Numbered from the stretch's first letter, positions 1-8,554 are shown. The stretch: 64,000 bases of DNA from an uncultured Paracoccaceae bacterium (GCA_937146765.1 CAKZRP010000061.1:1-64000), one strand, 5' to 3'. Notes: generated by a model from the sequence alone, not told the origin. Program-made: numbers and translations.

Positions 1-77
1 TGTTACGCGGCCCGTGGAATAGATCTATCCGGGGAAAGGGAAACTGCGCTCAGCCTCCGATTTGTGCAACAAGGCCC
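1..77 (-). mobile_element. Terminal part of an IS5/IS903-like insertion sequence running off the window
   Basis: Read on the minus strand, positions 77-59 give GGGCCTTGTTGCACAAATC. This closely resembles the terminal inverted repeats of IS5-family elements of the IS903 type (family knowledge from memory). The body of the element would then lie to the left, outside the window. No transposase reading frame can be confirmed in the 77 bases present. The call rests only on the end motif and on the other mobile debris next to it. Confidence 0.45.
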
Positions 78-268
78 GGACGCCACCAAACACCAAGCCT
101 CAGGCGGGAAGCCGCGCTCGATGAAAGCGTTCTAGAGTGACGAACTCTCCGCTGGGAGAGTGTCCTCAAACTATTGGAAGGGGCAACGCAGACCACATGG
201 CCCGATGCCCCATTCCATTCAACAAGGTGCTAGGTTGTCGGCGCTGGGGAACCCCCCAAGGGCACGGC

Positions 269-505
269 TCAAAAAAGAGCGATGGGTCCTGCAATGGAAA
301 GCGACACCGACATCGGTACAGTATCGCCAGCCCAGGCGAAAATCAATTTACGAAAGTCAGAGAACGCGCCAAGCGCAGCCGACACAACAGCTTCCCGGTT
401 GGCTGAGTCCTCGACCAATCGCAGCAAGAAGTGATTCTGCGAGTGTTTCTGAGTAAAGCCAATGGACAAGGTGGGCGGAACCTCCAGAAGAGATCCAGAC
501 CTCAA
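269..505 (-). CDS. Small possible phage-derived ORF downstream of the portal fragment
   Basis: A 78-codon frame begins with TTG overlapping the TGA stop of the portal gene fragment (TTGA overlap), as expected in a packed phage morphogenesis cluster. The protein contains a plausible amphipathic stretch (residues about 22-50) and no motif I recognise. It may be a real small head or connector gene, a broken remnant, or chance. No other convincing gene is visible between 78 and 268, which looks like decayed sequence. Confidence 0.25.
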   Translation of the reverse strand: MRSGSLLEVPPTLSIGFTQKHSQNHFLLRLVEDSANREAVVSAALGAFSDFRKLIFAWAGDTVPMSVSLSIAGPIALF

Positions 506-750
506 GCCGCTACGGCGTCATTCAGTGCCCTCACGATTTGGATGATTTGTTGGGTCTGCTCTCTGCTGAAAATCCCGGAGATGCCCATATCGTCGAGGTC
601 CGTAAAGGGACTTTCATAAAAGGATGACGGATCACCAAGCACGGTCATGTTGAGGGGCGAAAGGTATTCCTCGCCGCCCTCGATGCTTTTCAGGTTTTCC
701 CAAACGCGAATGTCGTTTGGGCTGAGCCAGCCCCACTCGCGCCCAATTCG
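502..750 (-). pseudogene. HK97-type phage portal protein, C-terminal fragment
   Basis: The minus strand from 750 to the TGA at 502-504 encodes about 82 residues beginning IGREWGWLSPNDIRVWENL, followed by IEGGEEYLSPLNM. This REWGWLS-ND-R-EN-IEGG-YL-PLNM pattern is characteristic of the C-terminal end of HK97-family portal proteins, the dodecameric DNA entry ring of tailed-phage heads. The fragment has no start and loses homology at about 750, exactly where transposase homology begins on the other strand. It is therefore the tail of a truncated gene, presumably a relic of a prophage or phage-like element. The small overlapping frame downstream may belong to the same cluster. Confidence 0.75.
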
Positions 751-1170
751 GTAAAGGCGGCATGAACACCAGGTTACACGCTGTTACTGACGCGAAGGGA
801 CGGCCGATCGGGTTCTCTATGTCGACCGGACAGGTCAGCGATGACATCGGCGCAGCGGCCCTGATGGGCAGCCTGCCGAAGGCGGGATGGCTTCTGGGCG
901 ACAGGGGCCATGATGCCGATTCGTTTAGAGAAACGTTGAAAGACAAAGGAATAAAGGTCTGCATTCCAGGCCGGACGTCCCGCAAGAAAGCGGTGAAATA
1001 CGACAAGCGGCGCTACAAACGGCGCAACCGCATCGAGATCATGTTCGGGCGGTTGAAGGATTGGCGGCGCGTCTCAACTCGATACGATCGCTGCCCGGAA
1101 ACATTCTTCCCCGCCATACTGCTCGCCGCAACTGTCTTGTTCTGGCTGTGAAACTCAATGAGTCTGGGCC
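751..1170 (+). mobile_element. 3' remnant of an IS5-family element (IS427-like)
   Basis: Transposase homology begins abruptly at about 750 and the coding part ends at 1151. The presumed right end runs to about 1170 (AGTCTGGGCCC), followed by CTAG at 1171-1174. CTAG/TA targets are typical of the IS427 subgroup (from memory). The left end and N-terminal half are missing, so the element should be immobile unless a partner acts in trans. No matching left inverted repeat or second target copy was found nearby, consistent with a deletion that joined this remnant to the phage portal fragment. Confidence 0.7.
762..1151 (+). pseudogene. IS5-family transposase, C-terminal part
   Basis: 129 codons remain, matching the C-terminal half of a DDE transposase of the IS5 family. 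Visible landmarks are GKGGMNTRLHAVTD just before and at the start, GDRGHDAD (second catalytic Asp region), and RNRIEIMFGRLKDW with the catalytic Glu, ending ATVLFWL. An in-frame TGA at 723-725 and the absence of N-terminal homology show it is truncated rather than read in two frames. The ATG at 762 is an internal methionine, so expression as a functional enzyme is unlikely. Confidence 0.8.
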
Positions 1171-2475
1171 CTAGATGGCTTGCCAGGCTGGCGAGTTCCC
1201 AGTTCTGGCCGCGCGGTGCATTTCCCCGGCGTGACTGCCGAGGATCATCAGGCCGGGCCAGAGCATATAGGCTTCGATCTCGATGTTCTCGCCAAAGGAC
1301 AGGAGCACAAAGGTCATCAAGACCGCCAGCGGCAGGCGGGCGCGGGGATTGCGTGCTGCATCGGCGAGCACCAACACCAGATGCCAGACCAGGGGCACCG
1401 CGAGGGCAAGCAGTCCGATCAGTCCTTTCACGAACAACAGCCCCCACCACGTGTGATGGCTGCCGATCGGCATGTATTCCACCACATGCGCGCCAGGATG
1501 GACGATGCCATGACCGGTCCAGAAAGCCTCGTTTTGCCAGCGTTCGCCAGCGATCCGTTGCAGGGTCTCGCGCACGCGGGTGCTGTCGGCGCGCGCGCCC
1601 TTGAACCCGGCAACCGCGTCGTTGATCCCGCCGAGGACCGCGGGGCCAGTCATCGCAAAGGAGGTTGCCGCTGCGGCCCCCACCTGCCAGGCCCAACTGC
1701 GCAGGATCAGGCCGAGCAGGTGCGGCCCCATGGTGCAGGCGACCAACCCGACCAGTCCCATGCGGGATTTCGATAGCAGGATCATCGCACTGCCGGCCGC
1801 GATGCCGATGCTGCGCCAGCGGATGTTGCGCTCCTCCAACGCAAAGCAGACCTGAAGCACCCCAAGGAGGGCGGCAAAGGGGGACCATGGCGCGAAGAAC
1901 TGCCAGCGGGGCGTCCAACTGGCGGGATCCCAGGTGAAGAAATAGACCGAGAAATACTCCGGTCCCGGGCCGCCCACGGCCTTGAGGGGAGAGGTGAATA
2001 TGCGCTCTGGCAGGCCCGCATAGGGGGCTGCGACCATGACAGGCAACAGGACAAGGGTCCACAGACCGATCACGCATTGGCCCCGCACCAAGACCTCGCG
2101 CCGGATTTTCAACACGGCCCCGGCGAAGGGAAACAGTGCCAGCAGCGCCCAGCCCTTGGCCCAGCCGACGGTGGATTTGATCGTCTTGCCGGTGCCGAGG
2201 CTCCAGTCCAGATGACCCGCCCAGAGCACCACCAGCATGACGCACATGCCGATGATCCAGCCGTAGATCATCGGTGGGATCGGGCCCTGCGGTTGCAGGT
2301 CACGGCGCAGGGCCGGGCCAAGGTAGAGCGACAGCGCCGCAAGCCCGCCAATGATCCAGCCCAGCACCGGCCCGACCACATAGAGTGCGCCGACAAAGTA
2401 GAACGGCCAGGTGAGCACGAGGGTGCAATAGACGATCCGCTCCGGCAGGCCCTCGGCGATACAGGCGCGGCTCAT
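1171..2475 (-). CDS. O-antigen ligase/polymerase-like membrane protein (Wzy-type)
   Basis: A 434-residue polytopic membrane protein with roughly ten hydrophobic segments by eye. It has a long polar loop (about 285-330) followed by GSHHTWWG and a hydrophobic segment, the arrangement seen in the Wzy/WaaL superfamily that joins undecaprenyl-linked oligosaccharide repeats in the periplasm. Its ATG overlaps the stop of the upstream Wzz-like gene (ATGA), so the two are translationally coupled, and polymerase plus chain-length regulator is the usual pairing. The TAG stop lies in the CTAG abutting the IS remnant, so the original C-terminus may have been longer. The role as EPS polymerase is inferred from family and context. 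The repeat-unit chemistry is unknown. Confidence 0.8.
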   Translation of the reverse strand: MSRACIAEGLPERIVYCTLVLTWPFYFVGALYVVGPVLGWIIGGLAALSLYLGPALRRDLQPQGPIPPMIYGWIIGMCVMLVVLWAGHLDWSLGTGKTIKSTVGWAKGWALLALFPFAGAVLKIRREVLVRGQCVIGLWTLVLLPVMVAAPYAGLPERIFTSPLKAVGGPGPEYFSVYFFTWDPASWTPRWQFFAPWSPFAALLGVLQVCFALEERNIRWRSIGIAAGSAMILLSKSRMGLVGLVACTMGPHLLGLILRSWAWQVGAAAATSFAMTGPAVLGGINDAVAGFKGARADSTRVRETLQRIAGERWQNEAFWTGHGIVHPGAHVVEYMPIGSHHTWWGLLFVKGLIGLLALAVPLVWHLVLVLADAARNPRARLPLAVLMTFVLLSFGENIEIEAYMLWPGLMILGSHAGEMHRAARTGNSPAWQAI

Positions 2476-3962
2476 TCCGCGGCCACAGTGCGAGCGTCAG
2501 TGGCGTCGGCGCTGTGGTCCTTGTTCAAGAACCGGTCGATGAGCGGGCGACGCATCCAGCCGAGGAACAGGCCGATCATGCAGAAGATGGTCGCGGCCCC
2601 ACCCGCCGCCAGCGCCAGTTTCGTGCGCGGTGAGACGGGATCAAAGGGCAGCGAGGGGTCCTCCAACACCTGAATGAGCGGATAGGAGGCAAAAAGATCC
2701 GCCTTGGAGCTTTGCATCCGCGCCATGGCCGAGGCAAAGACCGCCTCAGCGACCGAGAAATCGCGCTGCAGGTCTTCGAGCCGCGCCGCCGGGCGCAAGA
2801 GATCGGAGCGATGCGTCTGGGCGGCGGTCAGCTGCGCGCGCAGGGCAGCGTGCTCGGCGGCCAACCCATCGCGCCGGGCAGCCTCGCTCACCAACTGTCC
2901 CAGCAGGTCGGCCCGGTTGCCGGTGAGCGACATTTCCATCGTATCGAGGGCGCTATCGGTGAGGCCGGTCAGGCGACGCGCGCGCTCCCGGGCGGCGGCG
3001 CGCGCGCTGTCAAAGGCGGCCTGTGCGACCCGCATGTTCGGATGCTGCGCACCATATTGGCCGCGCGCTTCCGAGAGTTCGGTGGCGCGGGTCGACATCT
3101 CTTCCGAGAGGGCGGCAAAGGCGCTGTCGGCATGCAGCCGCAGCGTGGCCGCCGCGCGGGCGTGATCCAGCCCAAGCGAGGCCTCCATGGCACGCACGCG
3201 CCCGGCGGCTTCTTCCAGCTGCACGGCCAGATCGCGTTCTATGGCGGCCAGGGCATCTGTCTCGGCAATCAGCGCGTCATATTGGTCCACCGACAAAAGT
3301 CCGGTTTTTTGCTGCAGCATGGTGATCTCCATGCGGGTGCGCACGACCGAGGCGTGATATTCCTCGATCGCACTGGCCGCGCCATCCTCGCGCACCGCGA
3401 TCTCATCCGAGCGCAGCGCCTCAATCTCGCGCTGGAAGGCCATCAGCAGAGCATTCAGCCGCGCCTTCGCCGCCTCGGGTGAGGACGCATCCAGCGAGAC
3501 ATGGATCAAGCTGGTTTGATCGACCAATTGCACCCGGGGTTTGCCAAGGTCCTTCGGGCTGATCCCTTCGCTATAGGCGGCAGCGTTCAAAATGCGCTCG
3601 GCGACCAAGAGGCGTTTGTACGTCTCTGTCGGGCTGATCGAATTGCTGGAAAACGCGGAGTTGGCAAAGGACGACGCCTGACCGATCCGCTCCAGATTGA
3701 CCGAGGCAGAGGCGCCCGAACCGGGCAGGATCAGCGACATGCTGGAGCGAAACTGCGGCGTTGCGGTCTTGAGATAGCTCAGGATTGGCGACCAGATCAG
3801 AACCAGCGCTATGGCGAAGAGCCCAGCATAGCGCGGCAGGCGACCTGCATCGGCGATACGCCCACCGCGCAGGGTGCGCACCGGGCTGATATCGCGCATC
3901 GGCGTGCGTACCACGCGCGGGAATTTCGTCGCGATCTTGCGCAGGTCTTCCAGAGCTTTCAT
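2472..3962 (-). CDS. Wzz/GumC-like polysaccharide co-polymerase (no kinase domain)
   Basis: A chain-length determinant family protein of about 496 residues. It has one N-terminal membrane segment (about 50-68, LFAIALVLIWSP), a large periplasmic region rich in Ala/Glu/Arg that should form the long coiled coils of GumC/ExoP proteins (about 200-420), and a second membrane segment near the C-terminus (about 455-475). A Pro-rich motif (DPSLPFDPVSPRTK) precedes the second segment, as usual for the family. There is no Walker-type tyrosine-kinase domain after it. The start at 3962 is preferred because a G-rich ribosome-binding site precedes it; an in-frame ATG lies at 4001. It overlaps the polymerase gene by ATGA and is divergent from the initiating transferase gene. 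Confidence 0.85.
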   Translation of the reverse strand: MKALEDLRKIATKFPRVVRTPMRDISPVRTLRGGRIADAGRLPRYAGLFAIALVLIWSPILSYLKTATPQFRSSMSLILPGSGASASVNLERIGQASSFANSAFSSNSISPTETYKRLLVAERILNAAAYSEGISPKDLGKPRVQLVDQTSLIHVSLDASSPEAAKARLNALLMAFQREIEALRSDEIAVREDGAASAIEEYHASVVRTRMEITMLQQKTGLLSVDQYDALIAETDALAAIERDLAVQLEEAAGRVRAMEASLGLDHARAAATLRLHADSAFAALSEEMSTRATELSEARGQYGAQHPNMRVAQAAFDSARAAARERARRLTGLTDSALDTMEMSLTGNRADLLGQLVSEAARRDGLAAEHAALRAQLTAAQTHRSDLLRPAARLEDLQRDFSVAEAVFASAMARMQSSKADLFASYPLIQVLEDPSLPFDPVSPRTKLALAAGGAATIFCMIGLFLGWMRRPLIDRFLNKDHSADATDARTVAAE

Positions 3963-4343
3963 ATGGTCCCCCCCGTTGCGTCCATCTCTTCGGATGTCCA
4001 TTCCCTTGGGTCAGCATAGCAACTGGAGGGCGAGGGACGATCCTGTCATCCTGATAGGACTGGCAGTCAAAGGGCTAGGCGCGTGCTGAAGATTCTGCCG
4101 CGTGCGCCAGACCAAAGCAGTGGTGCCCGCGCGAATGGGGAGCTTTCCTATCCGATTGCTGGGGGCTTGCGACTTTTGCGTCTAGCCCAAAGGAGAAACC
4201 ACGCGCGCGTCCGCCTACTGCAAGCGCGCATCCGTGCGTTAACCCAGTGCAAGCGCTGTTCTTTCCTATGCCTCGGCAGAATTGTGAGCCTGCCAAATGT
4301 CCGGCACGGTTAATTAAAGTTTTACACAAACCGGAGGGAAGAC
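3963..4343. promoter_or_regulatory. Divergent control region of the exopolysaccharide locus
   Basis: This gap separates the divergent wzz-like and initiating-transferase genes and should carry both promoters. It contains a 9-bp direct repeat TGCAAGCGC at 4219-4227 and 4248-4256 (29-bp period, close to three helical turns) and an AT-rich patch at 4308-4326. The Shine-Dalgarno GGAGGG for the downstream gene is at 4333-4338. No confident -35/-10 pair could be assigned. No gene is visible here. Confidence 0.5.
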
Positions 4344-5768
4344 ATGGGGGCACATTTTGCACATGCAGTGGCGGGGCGCCTTGGGGAAGGTCGCATCAAT
4401 CTACATCGCTTTGTCAGGGGAGCGGCGCGCACGGAGGGGATGCGCGCGGTCAACCTGTTCGGGTTGGATGTTGTTGATGCGACCACGGAGCGGGTGATCG
4501 ATCGGATCTTGTCCAATCCGGCGTCGGCGCGGATTTCGTTCTTGAACGCCCATTGCGCCAATATCGCGGCGCGCAATCGGGCCTATTACGACGCATTGGT
4601 CACGGCGGACCTGTTGCTGCCCGATGGGATCGGGGTCGATGTAGCGGCGCGCATGTGTGGCGCGCGGTTGAGCGAGAACCTCAACGGAACCGACTTTACG
4701 CCGCGCCTCTTGGCGCGGGCTGCGCTCATGGGGAAGAGCGTGTTCCTGCTTGGAGCCCAGCCCGGTGTCGCGGAAGAGGCGGCACAGAACCTGTGTCGCG
4801 ACATTCCGGGGCTTCAAATCGCGGGATGCCGCGACGGCTACACTGGCCTCGCGCAAGAGGAGGCGGCGATCGAGGCGATCAATCAAAGCGGGGCCGAGAT
4901 CCTCATTGTGGCGCTTGGAGTGCCGAAACAGGACCTGTGGTTGGCACGCAATGCAGACCGCCTGCGCCCACGTATCACGCTGGGGGTCGGCGCGTTTCTC
5001 GATTTCGCCGCCGGGCGCGTTCGGCGGGCGCCGGTCTTCGTTCGGCAGGCGCGTTGCGAATGGATCTGGCGTCTGGCGATGGAGCCGCGCCGGATGGCAG
5101 GGCGCTACCTCTTGGGGAATGCGAGTTTTCTGGCGCGCGCCGTGGCGCATCGCCTGTCAAAGACCTGCCGCCGCGAGTTGGCGCATCGCAGTCTTGATCT
5201 GGCCCTGACAGGCGTGGGGCTCTTGGCGATCTGGCCGCTGCTGGCGCTGGTGGCCCTGGCGATCCGGTTGGAAAGCCCCGGCCCGGTGCTGTTCAAACAG
5301 ACCCGCGTCGGCAAGGATGGCAGGACATTCACCCTCTACAAGTTCCGTTCGATGTACCGCGATGCCGAGGCCCGCCGCGCCGCCCTTCTGGCCACATCGG
5401 ATCGCGAGGGGATCTGTTTCAAATCCGCAACCGACCCACGTGTCACTCGGGTTGGGCGGCTGTTGCGGCGCTTCTCGCTGGATGAGCTGCCGCAGCTATT
5501 GAACGTCATGAAGGGCGAGATGGCCTTGGTCGGTCCGCGTCCAGCGCTGCCGCAAGAGGTCGACGCCTATCCCAAACGCGCGCTGGAGCGCTTGGCGGTG
5601 AAGCCGGGTCTGACCGGCATGTGGCAAGTGGCGGGTCGAGCGGACATCAGCTTTGACAAGATGGTGGATCTGGATGTGGCCTATGTGCGCTCGCGCTCGC
5701 CGATGTTGGATCTGCTTTTGGTTGCACTGACGGCGCGCGCCGTTTTGGGGGGACGTGGGGCCTATTGA
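4344..5768 (+). CDS. Fused WecG/TagA/CpsF glycosyltransferase and initiating undecaprenyl-phosphate sugar-phosphate transferase
   Basis: This 474-residue protein joins two normally separate EPS enzymes. Residues about 35-250 match the WecG/TagA/CpsF (GT26) family, with LPDGIGVDVAAR, GVPKQD and GVGAFLDFAAG motifs. Residues about 275-474 are a bacterial sugar transferase (WcaJ/PglC/ExoY type), with one membrane-entering helix, SPGPVLFKQTRVGKDG, YKFRSM, SLDELPQLLNV, LVGPRP and KPGLTGMWQV. The second half should transfer a sugar-1-phosphate to undecaprenyl phosphate at the inner membrane; the first half plausibly adds the next sugar. The start is supported by GGAGGG six bases upstream, although MRAVNLFG at 4441 is a conceivable alternative. 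It ends just before a terminator. Confidence 0.9.
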   Translation: MGAHFAHAVAGRLGEGRINLHRFVRGAARTEGMRAVNLFGLDVVDATTERVIDRILSNPASARISFLNAHCANIAARNRAYYDALVTADLLLPDGIGVDVAARMCGARLSENLNGTDFTPRLLARAALMGKSVFLLGAQPGVAEEAAQNLCRDIPGLQIAGCRDGYTGLAQEEAAIEAINQSGAEILIVALGVPKQDLWLARNADRLRPRITLGVGAFLDFAAGRVRRAPVFVRQARCEWIWRLAMEPRRMAGRYLLGNASFLARAVAHRLSKTCRRELAHRSLDLALTGVGLLAIWPLLALVALAIRLESPGPVLFKQTRVGKDGRTFTLYKFRSMYRDAEARRAALLATSDREGICFKSATDPRVTRVGRLLRRFSLDELPQLLNVMKGEMALVGPRPALPQEVDAYPKRALERLAVKPGLTGMWQVAGRADISFDKMVDLDVAYVRSRSPMLDLLLVALTARAVLGGRGAY

Positions 5769-5818
5769 ACCCTTGAGACCGCAGGGGCAGGATGGCCCAG
5801 CGACCAGTCAGTGGACAG

Positions 5819-5847
5819 GGTCGACCCAAGGTGGGTCGGCCGTTTTT
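5819..5847 (+). terminator. Rho-independent terminator after the initiating transferase gene
   Basis: GGTCGACCC (5819-5827) pairs with GGGTCGGCC (5833-5841) across a 5-base loop, followed by GTTTTT (5842-5847). It sits 50 bases after the stop of the plus-strand gene and before the convergent Wza-like gene. The T-tract is on the plus strand only. Confidence 0.75.
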
Positions 5848-5876
5848 GACATGTGGCCGTACCTGTCGCGCTGAGG

Positions 5877-7100
5877 TCAGTCGAGGACCGCCAACAGCCC
5901 GAAGATGCCAAGGACCTTGCCCACTTCCGCGATATTGGTGACCGAGCTGTCATAGCAGGCGATCGCATCCCCCGGCAGAAGGTAAGGGTCGTAGTCGTCG
6001 CGGTCCGCGCGCGCGCGCATCTCTTCAATGGGGCGTTCAATCACCACCGAAACATCGGTCATCGGATTGCGCGAAAACAACGCCGCAGAGCGATGCGCGC
6101 TGGTGGCCCGGGCACCGCCGACGCAATTGGTATCGATCACCGCCTGCATGAACCTTGTGCCATAGGGCACTTCGCGTACGGTTTGACCCACGGCGGAGGG
6201 CGCATTGCCCGTGGCCGGTTGGGTCAGGTTGGACAGGTAGAGGGATATTCCCGGCGGGCTGACGGGGCTCGGTGTCATCAGGTCATCCTGAAAACACACC
6301 CGGGTCGGCACAAAAATCTCGTCTCCGGTGACAAGGATCACATCAGGGGCGGAGTGCCCGGTGACCATACCGCGCAGATCGAGCGTGTAGTTGGTTCCGG
6401 CCCGCGTCAGCCGCACGGCGGACAGATCCGCATCGGGGCGGATACCGCCCGCCGCGCGCAAGGCCACGGAGAGATTGCGATCTTCGGTATAGGCACCAAG
6501 GGCCTGTTGGCGCAGGCTGTCCACCTGATCGCCGGGCACGCCGCCAATGTTCATCGCTTGTGGCTCAAACACTGCGCCAGAGACGGCCACCCGGATCTGC
6601 GCGAAATCCTTCAGCAGAAGCGAGCCTTGCGGTGTCTCGGCATAATAGCCGCCCGCAACCAGGGCCCTCAGCACGTCCTTCAGCACGGCCTCCGTCGTGC
6701 GCCCCTGGGCGGGGATCGGCGCAAGGTAGGGCAGTTTCAACGTGCCATCGCGCGAGACCACATAGTCGGCGGAGAATTCTTCATCGGCGGGCAGGCGCAA
6801 CTCCAGCAGGTCACCCCGTGTCAATGTCTCTGACAACAGCGCGCGGGGAATGGGTTGGCCCAGCTTGCCAGCACTCACTCCATTGCCCGCCCCTGCCTCG
6901 GGACGGCACTTTTCGGCATTGAGGCGCGCAGAGGTCAAGACCGGATTGGCGCTGGTAGAGACAAAGGCCCGATACTGCGCCTGATAGCCATCACCCCGTG
7001 AAATCGGTTCGATATTGTCCGCCTGGCGGGGGGTGCCGCAGCCTGCAACGGCCAAGGCCATAAAGGGAACGAGCCGACCTGCTGCTGCGAAAAACCTCAC
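5877..7100 (-). CDS. Wza-like polysaccharide export outer-membrane lipoprotein
   Basis: 407 residues starting with GTG. The N-terminus is a lipoprotein signal peptide with a lipobox (LAVAGC, Cys at about 21). Next comes the poly_export domain, recognisable by the LTRGDLLELRL...VSRDGTLKLPYLAPIPAQGRT pattern (about 92-135), and then a SLBB-like region (about 165-265) with AAGGIRPDADLSAVRLTR and LVTGDEIFVP. The C-terminal part has another ...YLLPGDAIACYD segment. The family forms the outer-membrane channel for Wzy-dependent capsule or EPS. It is longer and more cysteine-rich than E. coli Wza, and no C-terminal amphipathic barrel helix is obvious. It is divergent from the flippase gene. Confidence 0.88.
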   Translation of the reverse strand: MRFFAAAGRLVPFMALAVAGCGTPRQADNIEPISRGDGYQAQYRAFVSTSANPVLTSARLNAEKCRPEAGAGNGVSAGKLGQPIPRALLSETLTRGDLLELRLPADEEFSADYVVSRDGTLKLPYLAPIPAQGRTTEAVLKDVLRALVAGGYYAETPQGSLLLKDFAQIRVAVSGAVFEPQAMNIGGVPGDQVDSLRQQALGAYTEDRNLSVALRAAGGIRPDADLSAVRLTRAGTNYTLDLRGMVTGHSAPDVILVTGDEIFVPTRVCFQDDLMTPSPVSPPGISLYLSNLTQPATGNAPSAVGQTVREVPYGTRFMQAVIDTNCVGGARATSAHRSAALFSRNPMTDVSVVIERPIEEMRARADRDDYDPYLLPGDAIACYDSSVTNIAEVGKVLGIFGLLAVLD

Positions 7101-7314
7101 GCGATACCCTCAATGGTCTTTGACACCTGTTTTCCAGTGACCCTAGCCGCGCGGTGATTTGCCTGTCTATCGCGAGAAGGGCGTAGGACCCTCTTCGGAC
7201 GTATAGCCGGTGCACTCTGTTGCTTGGCTGCACTGGCCCCTTGGGCAGGCGACTCCTCTCCCCGGGGCACGTTAACCTTCTATTCGGGAAGATTTTTTTG
7301 GTCGGGGGACCTCT

Positions 7315-8553
7315 ATGAAACGGTATATCCGGGACATGCCCTTTGCGGGGCATCTCCTCGCCTATTGCCTGTCGGAGGCAGCGGGGAAAGCAAGCCGTTT
7401 GCTGGTGGTGATTGTGGTCGCGCGCTGTCTGGAGGCAGAGGCGATTGGCATTGCAGCCGCAGCATTTGCGGCGGCTGACATTCTGAAATCACTGACAGAG
7501 AACGGCGTCGGCCAGCGGATCATCCGCGCCAAAGAGGCGGATCTGGCCGCCACCTGCATCACCGCGCATCGCATTTTCTGGGTCTGGTGTCTGGGGCTCT
7601 TTGGCTTGCAGATGCTCGGCGGGGTGCTGGTCTGGATGCTGAGCGGAAACGCCTTGATGTTCACCTTGATTGCGGTGCTGGCGGCGGAATACCTCTTTAT
7701 GCCCGCCGGTCTTGTGCAGGCCGCCTTGGCCATGCGGGCGGGCAAGCTGAAGCAGACCGCGGCCATCGCGGGCGGGCAGGTGGTTTTTGCCAATGTCATG
7801 ACGGCGCTTCTGGTGCTGGTGATGCCTGGCCCCTTGGCGCTGGTGCTGCCCCGATTGATGTCGGCCCCGGTCTGGCTCCTGGCGATGCGCCGTCTGCAGC
7901 CCTGGGCGCGGATGCCCGGTGTGACCCCGGCGCCCCTTCGCCCCTTCTTGCGTTACGGTGGCACCGTTCTGGGTGTTGAACTGGTCAAGGCGATGGGCCC
8001 GCAGGCGGACAAGCTGGTGATTGGCGGGCTGATGGGGGTGGAGGCGCTTGGCTACTATTTCCTCGCCTTCAACGCGGGGCTTGGTCTTGCCAACTCGCTC
8101 TCTCAGGCCTTTGCCACCGCATTCTTTCCACACCTGTGCAGTGCTGAGGACCGCAGCGGCGCTTTGCGCAAGGCGGTTGGCCTCAGCCTCGGTGTCATTG
8201 CGCCGTTGGTGATCCTGCAATCCCTGGCTGCGCCCTCCTACGTGCCGATCTTGTTTGGCGCGGATTGGGCGGAGCTGGCGGACATCGTCGCGACCCTGTG
8301 TCTGGCGGCTGTTCCGGGGGTGATCTGGTCGGCGGCGGCGCAATGGCTACGCGCCCATGATGCGGCAGAGCGCGAGTTGGTCGTGACCGCCGCCCTGACA
8401 CTTGCCCTGATCGGCAGCGCCATTCTGCTCGCCCCCTACGGCCTTGGCGCGGTGGCGCTGGGGTATCTCGTGGTCACCGCCGTGATCCAGGTTGGCGCGG
8501 CACTCCCCGTTCTCACTCCGGCCTTTGTGCCGCTCTTGCGAAAGGCCAGCTGA
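7315..8553 (+). CDS. Wzx-like oligosaccharide flippase (MOP superfamily)
   Basis: A 412-residue, highly hydrophobic protein with about twelve membrane segments. The early GKASRLLVVIVVARCLEAEAIGIAAAAF stretch is typical of polysaccharide-biosynthesis flippases, and the mid-protein QADKLVIGGLMGVEALGYYFLA segment is the hallmark of the second half of this family. It should move the lipid-linked repeat unit across the inner membrane. GGGGGA precedes the start by six bases. It is the first gene of a four-gene plus-strand run with three glycosyltransferases, and the next gene starts one base after its stop. An upstream 214-bp gap is shared with the divergent export gene. Confidence 0.88.
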   Translation: MKRYIRDMPFAGHLLAYCLSEAAGKASRLLVVIVVARCLEAEAIGIAAAAFAAADILKSLTENGVGQRIIRAKEADLAATCITAHRIFWVWCLGLFGLQMLGGVLVWMLSGNALMFTLIAVLAAEYLFMPAGLVQAALAMRAGKLKQTAAIAGGQVVFANVMTALLVLVMPGPLALVLPRLMSAPVWLLAMRRLQPWARMPGVTPAPLRPFLRYGGTVLGVELVKAMGPQADKLVIGGLMGVEALGYYFLAFNAGLGLANSLSQAFATAFFPHLCSAEDRSGALRKAVGLSLGVIAPLVILQSLAAPSYVPILFGADWAELADIVATLCLAAVPGVIWSAAAQWLRAHDAAERELVVTAALTLALIGSAILLAPYGLGAVALGYLVVTAVIQVGAALPVLTPAFVPLLRKAS

Positions 8554-8554
8554 T

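Noticed and set aside
1013..2245. A 410-codon frame crossing from the IS remnant into the EPS region on the minus strand
   Set aside because: It overlaps the Wzy-like gene in another frame, lacks hydrophobic segments and looks like a shadow of high-GC coding DNA.
4308..4322. CtrA-type site (TTAA-N7-TTAA) before the initiating transferase gene
   Set aside because: The sequence TTAATTAAAGTTTTA fits only loosely and no second site or cell-cycle context supports it.
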